A model generated the notes under the pieces. It saw only the letters and a list, made by a program, of their open reading frames with translations, was not told the DNA's origin and made no database searches. Made by a program: the position numbers and the translations under genes. DNA of 64,000 bases from Desulfatibacillum sp. (lineage in GTDB: Bacteria > Desulfobacterota > Desulfobacteria > Desulfobacterales > Desulfatibacillaceae): NCBI GenBank assembly GCA_016342355.1, contig JAEINP010000005.1:62001-126000 (forward strand). The letters are read 5' to 3'. Shown here piece after piece: positions 55,577 through 64,000 of the stretch. Position 1 is the first letter of the stretch; every line of letters starts with the position of its first letter.

Positions 55577-56360
55577 ATGCCGCGGAAAATGTTTGTTTTT
55601 GTTTGCATTTTGCCCTGGTCTTTATGCTTCTGATTTTACATTTAATGCGGATGGTAAACTTGATCTTGGGGACGCGGTTAACATCATGCAGGTGGTTTCC
55701 GGCATTCGGTGCGATTCGGAATGGTGCTGCCAACCGGATGACGAGGCGAACGGTATTTACAGTATCTGTAATTATTTTCCTTTGGAGGGCGGCAATTTCT
55801 GGAAATATAATACCGGCGCCCGGGTAATCATTTCCGAGAAAAAGGATTGCAACGGATATACGGGGATTCAGTATGGCACTTCCACCTATGAGTATTCCCT
55901 GTTCATGGACAACGGGAAGAACGGGTTGCTCATGAACGGTTGCGAGTACGAGCAGCCCGAGGGGAATCTCAGAGACATGGGCACTGCCATCAAGGTGGCC
56001 AATGAACAAATGTCGATAGGAGATCAGGTGCAAACCACCTTTGAAGGGGGCGCGATTGTGGTCAACAGCACTTTTCAGGGATTTGAAAACGTGACAGTTC
56101 CTGCGGGAACCTTCAACGCCCTCAAACTCAGGCTGGATATTGACGACGAGGGAGGCGGAGGAACCAAATGCGATTCCTTTGTTGTGACTCTGTGGCTTGC
56201 CAAAGGGATCGGCCCTGTCAAGATTGCCAGGACCAATCCCGTGCCTGCCAATTGCCTGGGATGCGTGTTTCTTTGTAATCCAGAAAATAGCCTGACCATT
56301 TTGAATACCTCCGCAATTCTCACCCGGGCGGCCATCAACGGACAAGTCTATCCTCAATAG
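55577..56360 (+). CDS. Secreted protein with single dockerin-like repeat, apparent frameshift in the signal peptide
   Basis: A protein of about 260 residues of unknown function. The open frame from TTG 55593 encodes FAFCPGLYA, then a calcium-binding repeat resembling a dockerin or EF-hand (FNADGKLDLGDAVNIMQVVSGI), then a Cys-rich beta domain. The only good ribosome site (AGGAGGG, 55564-55570) serves ATG 55577, whose frame gives MPRKMFVFVCILPW and stops at 55631. Removing one T from the T5 run at 55596-55600 joins the two into a normal signal peptide. The gene is thus frameshifted, phase-variable or affected by a sequence error. No cohesin is seen nearby. Confidence 0.65.
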
Positions 56361-56387
56361 ATTTCAATTTTAAAATGTTTTCGGCAG

Positions 56388-56426
56388 GAATCCTGGGCTG
56401 GTAATGCTGCTTCAGGCCCTGGATTC
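56388..56426 (+). terminator. Possible terminator hairpin
   Basis: GAATCC and GGGC pair with GCCC and GGATTC across one T/T mismatch (56388-56398 with 56416-56426), 27 bases past the stop of the dockerin-like gene. There is no U-tract, so the call is weak. Confidence 0.35.
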
Positions 56427-56601
56427 TGAAGAGCCCCCAGCTACATTTCATTGCGTTCACCTAACAAAACGGTTTCGATTTCACCTGTGCGATATTCTGC
56501 AATACCGGCTAAGGTATATATTCCATTGACCTAAACCTTCATTTTTGACAAATAATGTGGATGGAATCCAAACACGCCTTAAGATCATCTGTGGAAATGC
56601 C

Positions 56602-57972
56602 ATGAGCATACGAAGGGAAGAGGATAGCCTGGGCGCCGTGATGGTGGACCGGGAGGCTTATTATGGTCCCCAGACCCAAAGGGCGATGGATAATTTTCCC
56701 ATAAGTTCCATTCGTTTTCCTTATCCTTGCATATTGGCCATAGTAATGGTCAAAAGGTTGGCAGCCAAGGCGCACCTGGAACTGGGTTTGCTGGACCCGA
56801 AAATCGCCGGGGCAATTATGCAGGCGGCCCGAGAGGTGGAATCCGGGTCTTTGGCGGACCAGTTTGTGGTGGACGTATTCCAGACAGGGTCCGGCACCTC
56901 GTCCCACATGAACGTGAACGAGGTTTTGGCAGGCCGGGCCAACGAAATCCTCACGGGGGTCCGGGGCGGCAAGCATCCCGTCCATCCCAACGATCATGTC
57001 AATATGGGGCAGTCCTCCAATGATGTGGTCCCCACGGCCACACATATGGCCTGTTTAAAAAACCTGGACAACCAACTGATTCCCGGTCTGAAAATTCTGC
57101 ATACGAGTCTGGAAAGACAGGCCAAGGCCTTTTATCCGGTTCAAAAAACCGGACGCACCCATTTTATGGACGCCTTGCCCGTGAAGCTGGGCCAGGAGTT
57201 TTCGGGATATGCCAGGCAGGTGGAGCTCTCCATGGAGCGTATTCTGGGAGTGTATTCCAGGCTGGGAGAGCTTGCTCTGGGCGGTTCTGCTGTGGGGACC
57301 GGCGTGAATGTTCACCCGGATATGGCACGGCGGGTGATAACCCAACTGGCAGAGGAAACCGGTTTGCCGTTTACCATTGCGAAAAACCGTTTTGAAGCCA
57401 TGGGTTCCAGGGACGCTTTGGTGGAGACTTCCGGCAACCTCAAGACTATTGCTGTAAGCCTGATGAAAATCGCCTCGGACATCCGGTTACTGTCCAGCGG
57501 TCCCCGCTGCGGAATAGGGGAGATTCGGCTTCCGGCCCTTCAGCCCGGGTCGTCTATTATGCCGGGCAAGATCAACCCGGTAATTCCGGAGGTGGTTTTA
57601 CAAGTGGGCGCTCATGTGATTGGGAACGATGCCGCCGTGTCTGTGTGCGGGCACATGGGGAGCCTGGAGTTGAACACCATGATTCCTGTCATGGCCCACA
57701 ATGTGCTGGAAAGCATAAAGTTATTGGCGACTGCGTCGCGGGTGTTTGGAGAGAAATGTATTGACGGCATTGAGGCGAACACGGCAAGATGTGAGGCCAA
57801 TCTTGATAAAAGCATCGCCTTGGCCACTTTTTTAGCTCCGGATATAGGATATGACAAAGCCGCCTTGCTTGCCAAGGAGGCTTTTGAAACCGGTAAAACC
57901 ATCAGGGAATTAGCCCTGGAAAAGGGACTTCTATCGCCCAAAGAGTGGAAAGATCTCTTGGAAGGATTATGA
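56602..57972 (+). CDS. fumC: Class II fumarate hydratase
   Basis: Interconverts fumarate and malate in the citric acid cycle. The 456-residue protein of the fumarase/aspartase superfamily has GSGTSSHMNVNEV, NMGQSSNDVVPTA (QSSND as in fumarases rather than the QSTND of aspartases), GRTHFMDALPVKLGQEFSG and the signature GSSIMPGKINPV with the catalytic serine loop. Start 56602 (MSIRREEDSLG) matches the family N-terminus; TTG 56545 or GTG 56557 would add residues of no known role. The next gene begins three bases after the stop. Aspartase cannot be fully excluded. Confidence 0.9.
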   Translation: MSIRREEDSLGAVMVDREAYYGPQTQRAMDNFPISSIRFPYPCILAIVMVKRLAAKAHLELGLLDPKIAGAIMQAAREVESGSLADQFVVDVFQTGSGTSSHMNVNEVLAGRANEILTGVRGGKHPVHPNDHVNMGQSSNDVVPTATHMACLKNLDNQLIPGLKILHTSLERQAKAFYPVQKTGRTHFMDALPVKLGQEFSGYARQVELSMERILGVYSRLGELALGGSAVGTGVNVHPDMARRVITQLAEETGLPFTIAKNRFEAMGSRDALVETSGNLKTIAVSLMKIASDIRLLSSGPRCGIGEIRLPALQPGSSIMPGKINPVIPEVVLQVGAHVIGNDAAVSVCGHMGSLELNTMIPVMAHNVLESIKLLATASRVFGEKCIDGIEANTARCEANLDKSIALATFLAPDIGYDKAALLAKEAFETGKTIRELALEKGLLSPKEWKDLLEGL

Positions 57973-57975
57973 CTC

Positions 57976-58569
57976 ATGAAAATTCTGGTAATTCTGGCCC
58001 ACCCTGACAAAGAGAGTTTTAATCATGCCATAGCACAGGCCGTGGTGGATCAGTTGGAGTTGAGCGGTCACAAGGCATTTTTTCATGATTTGTATGCAGA
58101 GGGTTTTGATCCGCTACTGCCTGCCTCCGAGTTTTCCAGGGACGCCAAGCTGCCACCTGAAATTGATGCCCATTGCTGGGAGCTATCGCTGGCTGAAGGC
58201 ATTGTTATTGTCCATCCCAACTGGTGGGGGCAACCCCCTGCCATATTAAAGGGATGGATAGACAGGGTGATCCGACCGGACGTTGCCTATCAGTTTATAG
58301 AAGGAGACGGTGGCGAGGGGATTCCCGTGGGGCTTTTGAAAGCTCGGACTGCTGTGGTCTTTAATACTTCCAATACACCCGGGCATCGGGAGGATGAAAT
58401 TTTTGGCGACCCTCTGGAGTCTTTGTGGAAGGACTGTATATTCAAGTTATGCGGCGTGGAATCCTTTTACCGGAAGATGTTTCGTGTTATCGTAACAAGC
58501 ACTGAGGACGAGCGCCAATCCTGGCTGGACGAGGTTCGAAGCATTGTTAAAGAAAATTTTAGTGTTTGA
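57976..58569 (+). CDS. Flavodoxin-fold NAD(P)H oxidoreductase (NQO/KefF/MdaB family)
   Basis: A 197-residue cytoplasmic flavoprotein that transfers two electrons from NAD(P)H to quinones or similar acceptors. The N-terminal ILVILAHPDKESFNHAIA is the FMN/FAD phosphate loop of the Flavodoxin_2 family, and HPNWWGQPPAILKGWIDRV is its second hallmark, with NTSNTPGHRE binding the isoalloxazine region. It starts three bases after fumC and is probably co-transcribed. The acceptor is unknown. Confidence 0.9.
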   Translation: MKILVILAHPDKESFNHAIAQAVVDQLELSGHKAFFHDLYAEGFDPLLPASEFSRDAKLPPEIDAHCWELSLAEGIVIVHPNWWGQPPAILKGWIDRVIRPDVAYQFIEGDGGEGIPVGLLKARTAVVFNTSNTPGHREDEIFGDPLESLWKDCIFKLCGVESFYRKMFRVIVTSTEDERQSWLDEVRSIVKENFSV

Positions 58570-58600
58570 TATAAAATAGTTACAATACAAAATTAAATTA

Positions 58601-59641
58601 TTGCATGAAGTGAATGGGGGGCTTTTGTCAATAAAAACCGCAATACAAGCTGTCGCCTATGAACTTCCGCCCATACGCCTCTCTTCCCAATCTATTGAAG
58701 AACAACTTCATCAGACCATGGACCGTCTGGATATGCCCCAGCGTATTATCGAGGGATTGACAGGCATCCGGGAAAGGCGCTTATGGAACCCTGGAACCCT
58801 GGTAAGCGACTCCGCCACCCTGGCAGCCAGAAAGGTTTTGGAACAGGCTGGAATCAGTCCCCGGGACATTGGCTGCCTCATCAGCACTTCCGTATGCAAG
58901 GATTATGTGGAACCTTCGGTGGCCAGCATGGTCCACGGCAACCTGGGCCTGCCTGAAACATGCCTCAATTTTGATATTTGCAATGCCTGCCTGGGCTTCA
59001 TCAATGGCATGGAAACCATCTCCCTCATGATTCAATCAGGGACCATTGACTGCGGGCTTCTTGTCAATGGAGAAAGCTCCAGGGAACCTATTGAAGCCAC
59101 CATTGAAAGGTTGAATAGTCCTGGCGTCACCGCTGAAACATTCCGGGAAAACTTCGCCACCCTCACATTGGGATCAGGTGCTGCGGCTATGCTTCTATGC
59201 AGGGAGGATCTTGCCACAAGCGGCCACATTATCAACGGTGGGGTAAGCCTTGCCGCCACACAGCATTGCAGGCTATGCCTGGGACAAAAAGATGGCATGA
59301 CGGCGGACGCCCCCAGCGTGATGAAACACGGAGTTGAGTTGGCAAAACGCACATGGGAAAAGGCCAGCCAATGTCTGGACAACTGGACCGATTCCACCAT
59401 AGACGCCTATATTCCCCATCAGGTAAGCGCCCGCAACACCACAGTATTATCCAGGACTTTGGGGCTGGATTTGGAGAAGATGTATTTGAATTACCCCTTG
59501 CTTGGCAATATCGGGCCTGCGGCCATACCCATCACTTTGGCCATGGCCCAGGAAGTGGGAAGAGTAAAATCCGGGGATCATGTGGCCTTGCTGGGAATCG
59601 GGAGCGGACTCAATTGTTCCATGATGAGCCTTACCTGGTGA
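58601..59641 (+). CDS. 3-oxoacyl-ACP synthase III (KAS III)-like protein
   Basis: A thiolase-fold condensing enzyme of the FabH/OleA type, about 340 residues. The catalytic triad reads Cys130 (NACLGF), His273 (IPHQVSARN) and Asn303 (GNIGPAAIP), numbered from TTG 58601. It would condense an acyl-CoA or acyl-ACP with malonyl-ACP or another acyl unit. GNIGPAAIP replaces the NTSAAS seen in FabH, so it may belong to a side branch. The start is uncertain: TTG 58601, GTG 58610 or TTG 58625 (the last after GGGGGG). No other fatty acid synthesis gene adjoins it. Confidence 0.85.
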   Translation: MHEVNGGLLSIKTAIQAVAYELPPIRLSSQSIEEQLHQTMDRLDMPQRIIEGLTGIRERRLWNPGTLVSDSATLAARKVLEQAGISPRDIGCLISTSVCKDYVEPSVASMVHGNLGLPETCLNFDICNACLGFINGMETISLMIQSGTIDCGLLVNGESSREPIEATIERLNSPGVTAETFRENFATLTLGSGAAAMLLCREDLATSGHIINGGVSLAATQHCRLCLGQKDGMTADAPSVMKHGVELAKRTWEKASQCLDNWTDSTIDAYIPHQVSARNTTVLSRTLGLDLEKMYLNYPLLGNIGPAAIPITLAMAQEVGRVKSGDHVALLGIGSGLNCSMMSLTW

Positions 59642-59791
59642 TTTTTCGGCCACGGATTGCCTTTGACGGGACAATAGTGGTATTCATAATACGGGTTATA
59701 GACAAGGGAGTGAATGCTTGGGAATAATCAGGTATTCTATTCCTTAAACGCAACCAGGAACTTTTTTCAAAATGCTGGAGACAGGGTCGTT

Positions 59792-60484
59792 ATGAAACTT
59801 TCGGTTGTAATTCCGGTGTACAATGAAATTGATACCCTCCGGGAACTCCTGGACGCGGTTTTTGCCGTGGAACTGGACCTGGAAAAAGAGATCATTGCCG
59901 TGGATGATTGTTCCACAGATGGGACAACTGATCTGCTCGTAAAGTTAAGCGAGGAGTTGGGCATTAAAGTCCAGTATCATAAAATCAACCAGGGCAAAGG
60001 CGCAGCCCTTAGAACCGGTTTTAATGCTTCCACTGGTGATATTATCATCATTCAGGACGCAGATCTGGAATACGACCCCAACGAATACTCCAAACTCCTG
60101 GCGCCCATTATTAAAGGAAAGGCGGACGTGGTGTATGGCTCCCGCTTTATCGGAGGCGAGTCTCACAGGGTCCTGTATTTCTGGCACTCAATAGGCAATA
60201 AATTCCTGACCCTTCTGTCCAACATGTTCACCAATCTCAACCTCACGGACATGGAGGTCTGTTACAAGGTGTTCACCAAGGACGTTCTTTCCAAATTGAC
60301 GGTTTGTGAAGACCGGTTTGGATTTGAGCCGGAAATTACTGCCAAGGTGTCCCGGTTGGGTTGCCGAATTTACGAGGTGGGCATTTCCTACTCAGGCCGT
60401 ACCTATTCAGAAGGCAAAAAGATAGGTTGGAAAGATGGAATCAGAGCCATTTGGTGTATCCTCAAGTACAATCTTTTTACCTGA
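59792..60484 (+). CDS. Family 2 glycosyltransferase (DPM1-like)
   Basis: A 230-residue cytosolic GT-A glycosyltransferase resembling dolichol- or polyprenyl-phosphate mannosyl/glucosyl synthases. It has [33 protein letters not shown] and the DxD in [14 protein letters not shown], which binds the nucleotide sugar and metal. There is no C-terminal membrane anchor. ATG 59792 matches the family N-terminus; the frame extends to 59714. The product would make a lipid-linked sugar, which the polytopic proteins nearby could use. Confidence 0.9.
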   Translation: MKLSVVIPVYNEIDTLRELLDAVFAVELDLEKEIIAVDDCSTDGTTDLLVKLSEELGIKVQYHKINQGKGAALRTGFNASTGDIIIIQDADLEYDPNEYSKLLAPIIKGKADVVYGSRFIGGESHRVLYFWHSIGNKFLTLLSNMFTNLNLTDMEVCYKVFTKDVLSKLTVCEDRFGFEPEITAKVSRLGCRIYEVGISYSGRTYSEGKKIGWKDGIRAIWCILKYNLFT

Positions 60485-60494
60485 AAGCCATATC

Positions 60495-62147
60495 ATGAAA
60501 AAAGACAAAGCGGCATCGCTGCTCATTGGCCTGGGCTTTTTGGCATATCTTGCGCCTGTGCTGATTCTGTGCGCCACCCCGCCCTTTGCCAGGGACGCCT
60601 TGATTCATCATTTGGCCATCCCCAAAATATGGTTGCGTTCCGGGGGGATGTGCGAAATCCCCTGGGCGCCGTATTCCTACCATCCCATGAACCTGCAGTT
60701 GTTGTATTGGGCCTGCCTTTTTTTCAAGTCTGACATAGCCCCCAAGTTCGTCAACATGGCTTTTGGCCTGGGAACAGGCTTATTGATTTTTTCATATTTA
60801 AGGACAAGGGTTTCCTTGGCCTGGGCCGGATTCGGGTCTTTGTTTTTCCTCACTGTTCCGGTTATTCTCAAGCTCCAGACCACCGTGTACGTGGACTTGG
60901 GCCTGGCTTTTTTTATCAGTGCCAGTGTGCTTGTTTTGTTAAAATGGATGGACCAGGGCTACGGGTTCAACCGGTGGCTTGTGTTGGCCGCCTTTTGCAT
61001 GGGGCTGGCAGTGGGAACCAAGCCCAACGGGCTGCTTGCCTGGGGGCTGGTGTGCATGCTTTTGGTTTTTTTCGCAGCTCGGGATAATGCCCAATCGCAA
61101 TGGAAGGCGATATGGTGGGGCGGACTGTTTTTCCTCATAACCCTGTTAGTGGTAAGCCCCTGGTATATAAAAAATTACCTATTGACAGGGAATCCTTTTT
61201 ATCCCTTGTTTGCATCAGGAAGTTCGGCCTATCCCCTTTTATCCAATGACAAAGTGGGGGCTGATCTCAGCATATTTTATCTCAGGCAACAACTGTACGG
61301 GGAAGGGTTATTGGATTATATCCTGATTCCGGTACGGTTGTTTTTCAGCGGACAGGACGACACTCCCCAATTTTTCGATGGAGTGTTGAATCCCCTTTTA
61401 CTGGTTTTGGCGCCTTTTGCTTTTGGCTTGAAATCCCAAAGAAAACATACTGTTTTCATGGGGCTTTTCTGTCTGCTTTTTCTCATTCTGGCTTTTTTGA
61501 AAAGCGTGCCCAGAGTGCGCTATGTGGTTTGTATAGTCCCGTTCTTAGCCATTATGGCGACCATGGGACTGGTTTACATGCAGACCCTGACTGCCCGTGC
61601 CGGATTAGGAAAAAAAATCTTCCAGGTCTGGTTGCCTGTCCTGATAGCTGTTCTTGGCTTGGGCTATAACGCACGGTATCTGCACACATATTTTCTTAAA
61701 GTTAATCCCATGCCTTATGTGCTGGGACAGGAATCACGGGACACATTCCTGGAAAAGCATGTAGGGGAATACAAAGTGGTCAAGTTCATTAACGAAAATC
61801 TGCCCAAGGATGCCAGGATCATGCTGCTGTATATGGGCAGGCGCGGCTATTATCTGGATCGGGACTATTTTCATTGTAATGTTGGGGGATTGCGGGAAGT
61901 CACTCAAATAGTCCAGGATGTTCTGGATGGAAAATCCTCTGCGGAAAGGCTGCGCTCATATGGAGGGACCCATGTGCTTATGAAAACGGATTTCCTTTTG
62001 AAAGAGGTGGCTCACAAGTATGACCAAGCCCAGGTAGAGCTTTTTGTCGACCGTTTTCAAAAGGAAAATACGTTTCTTTTTCAGGATTTCCCATATGCTG
62101 TTTTAAAAATTGGGAGAGCCCCCGGCCAACCTATGGAAAATAGATAA
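60495..62147 (+). CDS. Polytopic membrane protein, GT-C/ArnT-like
   Basis: A 550-residue integral membrane protein with about 11 hydrophobic helices and a C-terminal periplasmic part of about 130 residues. The first loop (ARDALIHHLAIPKIWLRSGG) has the acidic/His pattern of GT-C mannosyltransferase families (GT39, ArnT), which take sugar from a polyprenyl phosphate. It starts 10 bases after the DPM1-like gene, giving a donor-maker and donor-user pair. Its last 17 bases overlap the convergent neighbour. The exact transfer is unknown. Confidence 0.8.
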   Translation: MKKDKAASLLIGLGFLAYLAPVLILCATPPFARDALIHHLAIPKIWLRSGGMCEIPWAPYSYHPMNLQLLYWACLFFKSDIAPKFVNMAFGLGTGLLIFSYLRTRVSLAWAGFGSLFFLTVPVILKLQTTVYVDLGLAFFISASVLVLLKWMDQGYGFNRWLVLAAFCMGLAVGTKPNGLLAWGLVCMLLVFFAARDNAQSQWKAIWWGGLFFLITLLVVSPWYIKNYLLTGNPFYPLFASGSSAYPLLSNDKVGADLSIFYLRQQLYGEGLLDYILIPVRLFFSGQDDTPQFFDGVLNPLLLVLAPFAFGLKSQRKHTVFMGLFCLLFLILAFLKSVPRVRYVVCIVPFLAIMATMGLVYMQTLTARAGLGKKIFQVWLPVLIAVLGLGYNARYLHTYFLKVNPMPYVLGQESRDTFLEKHVGEYKVVKFINENLPKDARIMLLYMGRRGYYLDRDYFHCNVGGLREVTQIVQDVLDGKSSAERLRSYGGTHVLMKTDFLLKEVAHKYDQAQVELFVDRFQKENTFLFQDFPYAVLKIGRAPGQPMENR

Positions 62148-63684
62148 AATCATCGAGTTGGGGCCTGACAAATCCCGGATTTTTGAATCTGGCGAAAACC
62201 TCCTTGTTAAACGCGTTATCCCGCAAAAAAAGAATCGCCGTGTCGTCCGCATGGAATATTTTCCAAGGCCCGTTTTCATTGGCGACTTTTCGAAAAAAGC
62301 GGGTATTAGGAGCCAGGAGAATATCCCCGGGATATTTTTCCAGACGATTCCAATGGCCAGGGTAGGCAAATGCGATAAAGTGGTCCTGGATTACTGATTC
62401 GGGGTAGGAGGTTCTGAATCGTCCGTCGATGGAAATCTGCATGTTGGGATACAAGTGCCATAGGGCGAATTCCCCCCAGTCAAAGGGAAGAATAAGATTG
62501 CCCTTCACGTTGTTCGCTTTCAAATACCGGACTGCTTGCACGGGATAGTAATTAGGGTCCACCAGAATACGCATATTCGTATTCTGGTATATCCGGACCA
62601 GCTTGTATGATTGAAAAATGCCTGCAGTCGCAAAGGCCATTACCAGAATGCCCAGAGTGAGGGAGGTTATGACCACGTTGGGAAATTTTTTTTTCAGATC
62701 CGCCGCCACTTCTCCAGCCCAATCAACCAACCACGGGGCGGCTATGATGGCGAAAAAGGGCAAGTGCCGTACATGGCGCATGGCTGCGTACATGGTGAAT
62801 AATATGCAAACAGTCTCCCAATGGCGGATTTTTTTTGATTTTGTGACAATGGCGCCCAGAAATAAAAGCATCAGGGCTTTGCCCTGCCAATGGGAAAAAT
62901 CCGTCAAGAACAAAGGCTCCCATTCGCTGATGGGGCGGGGTATGGATAAGGTTTGGACAAAAAAAACCAGCAATTTGTATCCATAGGGATTAACAAGGGG
63001 AGCTGCAAAGGTGAGAATGGTCCAGAACCATAAGTTCTTTATGGAAAAGTTCTTTTTGCCTGTCACCCATTGCATGAGGGTTTCCCATCCTGCGGCCAAA
63101 CCCAATACCACCACGCCCATCAAAAAGCCCCCGTGCAACTGCACCCATAGGATGGTCGCCAAGGGTAGAATAAAGAGGAGGTTTTTCCTCCCTGAAAAAA
63201 ATTCTCTCAGCACCACAACAAAAACACCAAAAAACAGGAAGGAAAACACCTGGGGCCGGACATTAAAACCCGGGGACACAACAAACACGGCCAGGGAGAC
63301 TATAAGGGCGATAGCCACGGGCGGCTGGTTCCGGCTGGCATAAAAAAGCAAGGCCGCCAGGCCCAGGCCAATCAGCAGTTTTCCCATAAGAAGACCGGCG
63401 TCTCCCAGATTGTCGTAGGTAAGCCAAAATAGCAGCTCGGTCAGCCATTCATGGTTGATCCACAAATGGCCAAAGGCGGTAAATGAGTATGGGTCCGTGG
63501 CATGAAGCCCTCCATTTTCCACAAGGGCTTGGCCGAATTTTAGGTGGCCCCACAAGTCCGGGTCTGCCATGACCAGGGAAAAAGAACGCAAAGCGCTTGC
63601 AATTGTCAAAAAATAGGCGGCATATTTAAGCAGCTTGGCCCACGGGGAGGAATTGGAATAAGCAGGATTCAGAAGATTTTCCAT
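62131..63684 (-). CDS. Polytopic membrane protein of unknown function (DPDLWxHL...HEWL family)
   Basis: A 517-residue protein with about 11 transmembrane helices and a C-terminal soluble domain. The first loop has DPDLWGHLKFGQALVENGG and DPYSFTAFG, then INHEWLTELLFW; this pattern is seen in a large uncharacterised family of bacterial membrane proteins, thought to be GT-C-like. It lies convergent to and overlaps (17 bases) the ArnT-like gene, inside a glycosylation-type cluster. I infer a role in glycan or lipid-linked sugar transfer, but no activity can be shown. Confidence 0.75.
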   Translation of the reverse strand: MENLLNPAYSNSSPWAKLLKYAAYFLTIASALRSFSLVMADPDLWGHLKFGQALVENGGLHATDPYSFTAFGHLWINHEWLTELLFWLTYDNLGDAGLLMGKLLIGLGLAALLFYASRNQPPVAIALIVSLAVFVVSPGFNVRPQVFSFLFFGVFVVVLREFFSGRKNLLFILPLATILWVQLHGGFLMGVVVLGLAAGWETLMQWVTGKKNFSIKNLWFWTILTFAAPLVNPYGYKLLVFFVQTLSIPRPISEWEPLFLTDFSHWQGKALMLLFLGAIVTKSKKIRHWETVCILFTMYAAMRHVRHLPFFAIIAAPWLVDWAGEVAADLKKKFPNVVITSLTLGILVMAFATAGIFQSYKLVRIYQNTNMRILVDPNYYPVQAVRYLKANNVKGNLILPFDWGEFALWHLYPNMQISIDGRFRTSYPESVIQDHFIAFAYPGHWNRLEKYPGDILLAPNTRFFRKVANENGPWKIFHADDTAILFLRDNAFNKEVFARFKNPGFVRPQLDDFIYFP

Positions 63685-63779
63685 GGTTGCGGCTCAGCTC
63701 AAAAGAGTTTTAGGGTTGTTGCGCAAGACAATTTTTTTTACTATATCACAATTAATACACTTTAAAAAAGGATTGATCA

Positions 63780-64000
63780 TTGAAGATAGAAATCCCGGCC
63801 ACCAGGTTTATAGCTGTGAGCCTTATTTTGGGGTTGCTTCTGATTGGATTCATGCCTGTTATGTTTAACCAATCCTTTGTCTGGGATGATGAATTAAATA
63901 TCTGCCAAAACAGCCGGATGCTCGCTCCGGATTTGGAAGGCATTTGCGGATTCTGGACGGCGCCGTACATGAACATGTACATCCCAGCCACCTATACGGC
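63780..64000 (+). CDS. TMTC-like membrane O-mannosyltransferase/TPR protein, N-terminal part (cut by window edge)
   Basis: An open frame begins at TTG 63780, after an in-frame stop at 63774-63776 and an AAGGA site, and runs to the right edge. The 73 residues visible have a hydrophobic helix (about 9-28), then FVWDDELNICQNSRML and FWTAPYMNMYIPATYT. This is the first-loop pattern of TMTC-type O-mannosyltransferases, which usually carry C-terminal TPR repeats. It extends the glycosyltransferase cluster. The start codon and full domain content cannot be confirmed within the window. Confidence 0.65.
   Translation, partial: MKIEIPATRFIAVSLILGLLLIGFMPVMFNQSFVWDDELNICQNSRMLAPDLEGICGFWTAPYMNMYIPATYT

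Noticed and set aside
55482-56357. Minus-strand frame of 291 codons opposite the dockerin-like gene
   Set aside because: The plus-strand frame has a recognisable dockerin-like repeat and a signal peptide; the minus frame shows nothing.

Overview
The window looks like a chromosomal segment of a sulfate-reducing deltaproteobacterium (Desulfobacterota, probably Desulfobacterales). This is inference from gene content: a DUF2760 plus tandem Hsp70 cluster, fatty-acid and acyl-CoA genes without oxygenases, a choice-of-anchor type surface protein pair, a dockerin-like repeat protein, a DUF350/DUF4178/aminopropyltransferase cluster, moderate GC content and occasional GTG and TTG starts. I see no rRNA, tRNA, CRISPR array, insertion sequence or prophage. 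Most of the window is densely packed chromosomal genes.

Region by region. 1-2.3 kb: the end of a BtuF/FecB-type binding protein, its ATPase and its FecCD permease. 2.4-11.7 kb: a four-gene biotin operon, bioA-bioF-bioD-bioB, preceded by a perfect BirA-like operator and flanked on both sides by paralogous secreted, C-terminally anchored repeat proteins. 11.9-17.3 kb: a DUF2760 membrane protein and two divergent Hsp70 proteins. 17.4-21.3 kb: ispF, cysS, uvrB. 21.3-26.2 kb, minus strand: sbcD-sbcC. 26.5-29.2 kb: uvrC and thiD. 29.2-30.8 kb, minus strand: a degenerate two-component/GGDEF-like protein. 31.2-33.0 kb: a nitronate monooxygenase-family flavoprotein and a dienoyl-CoA isomerase. 33.4-36.5 kb: a periplasmic binding protein and a chemoreceptor. 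36.9-42.9 kb: a six-gene module (small membrane protein, DUF4178, DUF2617-like, lipoprotein, DUF350, membrane-fused aminopropyltransferase). 42.9-44.5 kb, minus: a FAM173-like methyltransferase and a CrtC/AttH-like protein. 44.9-48.7 kb, minus: an acyl-CoA synthetase, then pcm (exported), a 40-residue ORF and a fumarylacetoacetate hydrolase-family gene. 48.8-51.4 kb: a pair of acyl-CoA dehydrogenase subunits. 51.5-52.4 kb, minus: mdh. 52.9-55.1 kb: a xerC/D recombinase and hisD. 55.1-56.4 kb: a decayed PLP-lyase fragment and a frameshifted dockerin-like protein. 56.6-59.6 kb: fumC, a flavodoxin-fold reductase and a KAS III-like enzyme. 59.8-64 kb: a glycosyltransferase/polytopic membrane protein cluster that runs off the right edge.

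The parts that work together most clearly are the BirA-controlled biotin operon, the SbcCD nuclease beside UvrB and UvrC, the binding protein/chemoreceptor pair, and the paired acyl-CoA dehydrogenase subunits, of which only one keeps the catalytic glutamate. The best candidates for little-described systems are the membrane-associated Hsp70 pair (12-17 kb) and the DUF350/DUF4178/aminopropyltransferase module (37-43 kb). All family assignments come from reading motifs; no database search was run.
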